Shown here piece by piece: positions 4,755 through 6,474 of a stretch of DNA of 6,474 nucleotides; the stretch's first letter is position 1; the number at the start of each line of letters is the position of its first letter. Source of the stretch: Candidatus Omnitrophota bacterium (GTDB taxonomy: Bacteria; Omnitrophota; Gorgyraeia; Kaelpiales; Kaelpiaceae). The notes beneath the pieces are model-generated. The model searched no databases, was not told the DNA's origin, and worked only from the letters and a program-made list of their open reading frames with translations. The position numbers and the translations under genes are program-made. The stretch is taken from assembly GCA_028717465.1 (NCBI GenBank), contig JAQUNS010000036.1, positions 1-6,474 of the forward strand, given 5' to 3'.

Positions 4755-6446
4755 ATGTTTGAACAATTAGGGCAAATTTTTTCTAAAATTTCAATTGCGC
4801 ATTTAAACGTGCTTTTGCTTTTAGGGCTTGCTCTATTCGGAGGTACTGTAGGCGGCAGGATCTTCGAGCGCTTTAAAATACCCCAGGTTGTCGGCTACAT
4901 CATAATAGGCCTTCTTATCGGCCAGACTGGGCTCAACCTCGTAGATAAAGATACTATTTTTAAATTGCAGCCTTTTAACTATTTTGCGCTAGGGTTAATC
5001 GGATTTATGGTCGGCGGAGAGTTGAAACGGGAGATGTTTAAAAAATACGGCAAGCAGCTTATCTATATCTTGCTCTGTGAAGGCATTGCTCCTTTTTTGA
5101 TCGTTACTTTCTCGATGGCAGTCCTGTCTATGTTTTTATTCCAAAATTGGTTTTTTGCGTGGGCTTTTGCCGTTCTTATGGGCGCCATTGCTTCCGCTAC
5201 TGACCCGGCTTCGACTATCAATGTCATTAATGAATACAAAACAAAGGGCCCTCTTACGGCCACTATAATCGGAATAGTTGCTTTAGACGACGGCCTTGCG
5301 TTATTTCTTTTTGTAATAGCATCATCTATTGCAGGAAAACTTATAGGAAACGGTTTTCAGGACAGTTATCTTTCTGCTTTTATCCAGCCTTTTTATGAGA
5401 TAGCCGGTGCTGTTGGACTGGGGATTTTGTCAGGCTATATTTTTATAAAAGTAGTCCGGCGTTATGCTGAAGCCTCCAGGATACTTGTCTTTGCTATAGG
5501 CATGGTTTTATTTGTAAGCGGCCTGTCCATAGCGATGCATGTGGATATGCTGCTTGCTACAATGACTCTCGGTATTATCGTAGCCAACTTCACTCCCCGT
5601 AAGAGCAGAGAGGTTTTCAATCTGGTAGAAGGGTTTACCCCTCCCATATATGTTCTGTTCTTTGTTTTGGTAGGCGCTAAGCTCGATTTGATGCGCCTGA
5701 ATATTCCGATACTAATCCTTGTGTTGGTATATATTTTTGGGACAATGATTGGAAAGATTTTTGGTTCCCGTATCGGCGCCCATATCTCAGGAGCTCCGGA
5801 GTCAGTCAAAAGATACCTCTCCTTTTGCTTGTTTCCTCAAGCAGGCATTGCAATAGGCTTGTCTATTTTAGCTGCTCAGTATTTCCCGGGTGAAATAGGC
5901 AATACCCTGGTCGTGGTTGTTACTACTACAACTTTTTTTCTGCAGATAGTGGGGCCTTCTTTTACCAAGTATGGATTAAAGAAAGCAGGGGAGATCAATT
6001 TAAATATCACAGAACAGGATATAATAGCCAGAAGTTTAGCAGAAGATGTTATGGACAAAAACCCTCCTTTGATTTATGAAGATATGATGTTGTCCGATAT
6101 TTTAGACTTGTTCAGTAAAAGTAATAATTTTTATTACCCTGTTGTAAACAGGAATAAAAAGCTGTGCGGCATTATATCATTAGACAGCATAAGGCAGGTT
6201 CTTATTACCTCAGACCTGGCGGGTATTCTTCTGGCCCACGATTTAATGGAAGAGGTCGTTGCTTCTGTCGGGCCTTCTGTGTCTATGTCTGAAGCAAAAG
6301 ATATTCTTGATAGGTATATGCTGGACTGCCTTCCTGTTGTAGATGGCGCAGGAGCGTTAGCAGGATTTATTGAGAAACGCTCACTCAACCGTTTTGTCTC
6401 TACGCGCATTATACAGCTGCAGAAACAGGCCGAATCTTTGGGCTGA
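4755..6446 (+). CDS. Cation:proton antiporter with two C-terminal CBS domains
   Basis: An inner-membrane monovalent cation/H+ antiporter of the CPA superfamily. Roughly residues 15-405 form about 12-13 hydrophobic segments, including FKIPQVVGYIIIGLLIG (40-56), the usual second-helix signature. The ion-binding core is visible: ATDPAST (148-154, D150) on one helix and GIVALDDGLAL (173-183, D178-D179) on the next. The paired aspartates suggest a CPA2-like electrogenic exchanger, though ATDPAST also recalls CPA1 proteins, so subclass and ion (Na+ or K+) are uncertain. Residues about 428-553 form two CBS motifs ('YPVVNRNKKLCGIISLDSI' and 'LPVVDGAGALAGFIEKRSL'), which commonly bind adenine nucleotides and may gate activity. 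There is no obvious Shine-Dalgarno before ATG 4755. It lies 27 nt after lipA, probably in the same transcript. There is no clear functional link to glycine cleavage. Confidence 0.88.
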   Translation: MFEQLGQIFSKISIAHLNVLLLLGLALFGGTVGGRIFERFKIPQVVGYIIIGLLIGQTGLNLVDKDTIFKLQPFNYFALGLIGFMVGGELKREMFKKYGKQLIYILLCEGIAPFLIVTFSMAVLSMFLFQNWFFAWAFAVLMGAIASATDPASTINVINEYKTKGPLTATIIGIVALDDGLALFLFVIASSIAGKLIGNGFQDSYLSAFIQPFYEIAGAVGLGILSGYIFIKVVRRYAEASRILVFAIGMVLFVSGLSIAMHVDMLLATMTLGIIVANFTPRKSREVFNLVEGFTPPIYVLFFVLVGAKLDLMRLNIPILILVLVYIFGTMIGKIFGSRIGAHISGAPESVKRYLSFCLFPQAGIAIGLSILAAQYFPGEIGNTLVVVVTTTTFFLQIVGPSFTKYGLKKAGEINLNITEQDIIARSLAEDVMDKNPPLIYEDMMLSDILDLFSKSNNFYYPVVNRNKKLCGIISLDSIRQVLITSDLAGILLAHDLMEEVVASVGPSVSMSEAKDILDRYMLDCLPVVDGAGALAGFIEKRSLNRFVSTRIIQLQKQAESLG

Positions 6447-6474
6447 TGAAAATAGGTTACCCTTGTATAAACCG
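6446..6474 (+). CDS. uvsE: Probable UV damage endonuclease UvsE, N-terminal fragment
   Basis: ATG at 6446 overlaps the antiporter stop by one base (TGATG) and reads MKIGYPCIN plus the first two bases of the next codon at the window edge. 'M(K/R)IGYPCIN' is the typical opening of UvsE/UvdE endonucleases, TIM-barrel enzymes that nick DNA next to UV photoproducts. Only nine full codons are available, so the identification rests on that opening alone. The stop-start overlap implies translational coupling, since no strong ribosome binding site is seen upstream. Confidence 0.6.

Noticed and set aside
5063..6409. Four minus-strand open frames inside the antiporter gene and one plus-strand frame inside gcvPA (2031-2285)
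   Set aside because: All are embedded in genes with convincing family motifs; none has a ribosome binding site or domain pattern of its own.

Overview
The window is one dense, plus-strand gene cluster. It reads like the chromosome of an uncultured, moderately AT-rich bacterium. The two-subunit glycine decarboxylase, a GxxExxY gene and palindromic intergenic elements with GCCTGCC/GGCAGGC arms would suit a candidate phylum such as Omnitrophota. That assignment is inference and cannot be proven from 6.5 kb.

Layout: (1) bases 1-47 hold the last codons of a gene best read as gcvT. (2) Bases 48-599 hold an insertion-like segment: a short GxxExxY gene (57-464, about 32 % GC by hand count) bracketed by inverted copies of a 13-nt repeat, and an 81-nt structured palindromic element (490-570). 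(3) Bases 600-3765 carry gcvH, gcvPA and gcvPB, with overlapping ends. (4) Bases 3813-4727 carry lipA (lipoyl synthase). (5) Bases 4755-6446 carry a cation:proton antiporter with two C-terminal CBS domains. (6) Base 6446 to the window end holds the first nine codons of a gene that looks like uvsE (UV damage endonuclease), overlapping the antiporter stop codon.

The metabolic theme is glycine cleavage. GcvPA/GcvPB decarboxylate glycine and load the aminomethyl group on the lipoyl arm of GcvH, GcvT passes it to tetrahydrofolate, and LipA builds the lipoyl group on octanoylated GcvH. The L protein (lpdA) and an octanoyl or lipoate transferase (LipB, LplA) are not in the window. The antiporter and uvsE appear to be hitch-hikers in the same transcription direction.

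The most unusual part is 48-599. The GxxExxY gene lies inside an otherwise tight gcvT-gcvH junction. On its left are two copies of a GATTRCRCAGATT repeat spaced 22 nt apart. On its right is one intact inverted copy, followed 22 nt further on by a second copy that has been split by the 81-nt palindromic element. Joining the two halves (485-489 and 571-578) restores the 13-mer exactly. This looks like a nested insertion: a palindromic element inside the terminal repeats of a small nuclease-bearing element, itself inside a gcv operon.
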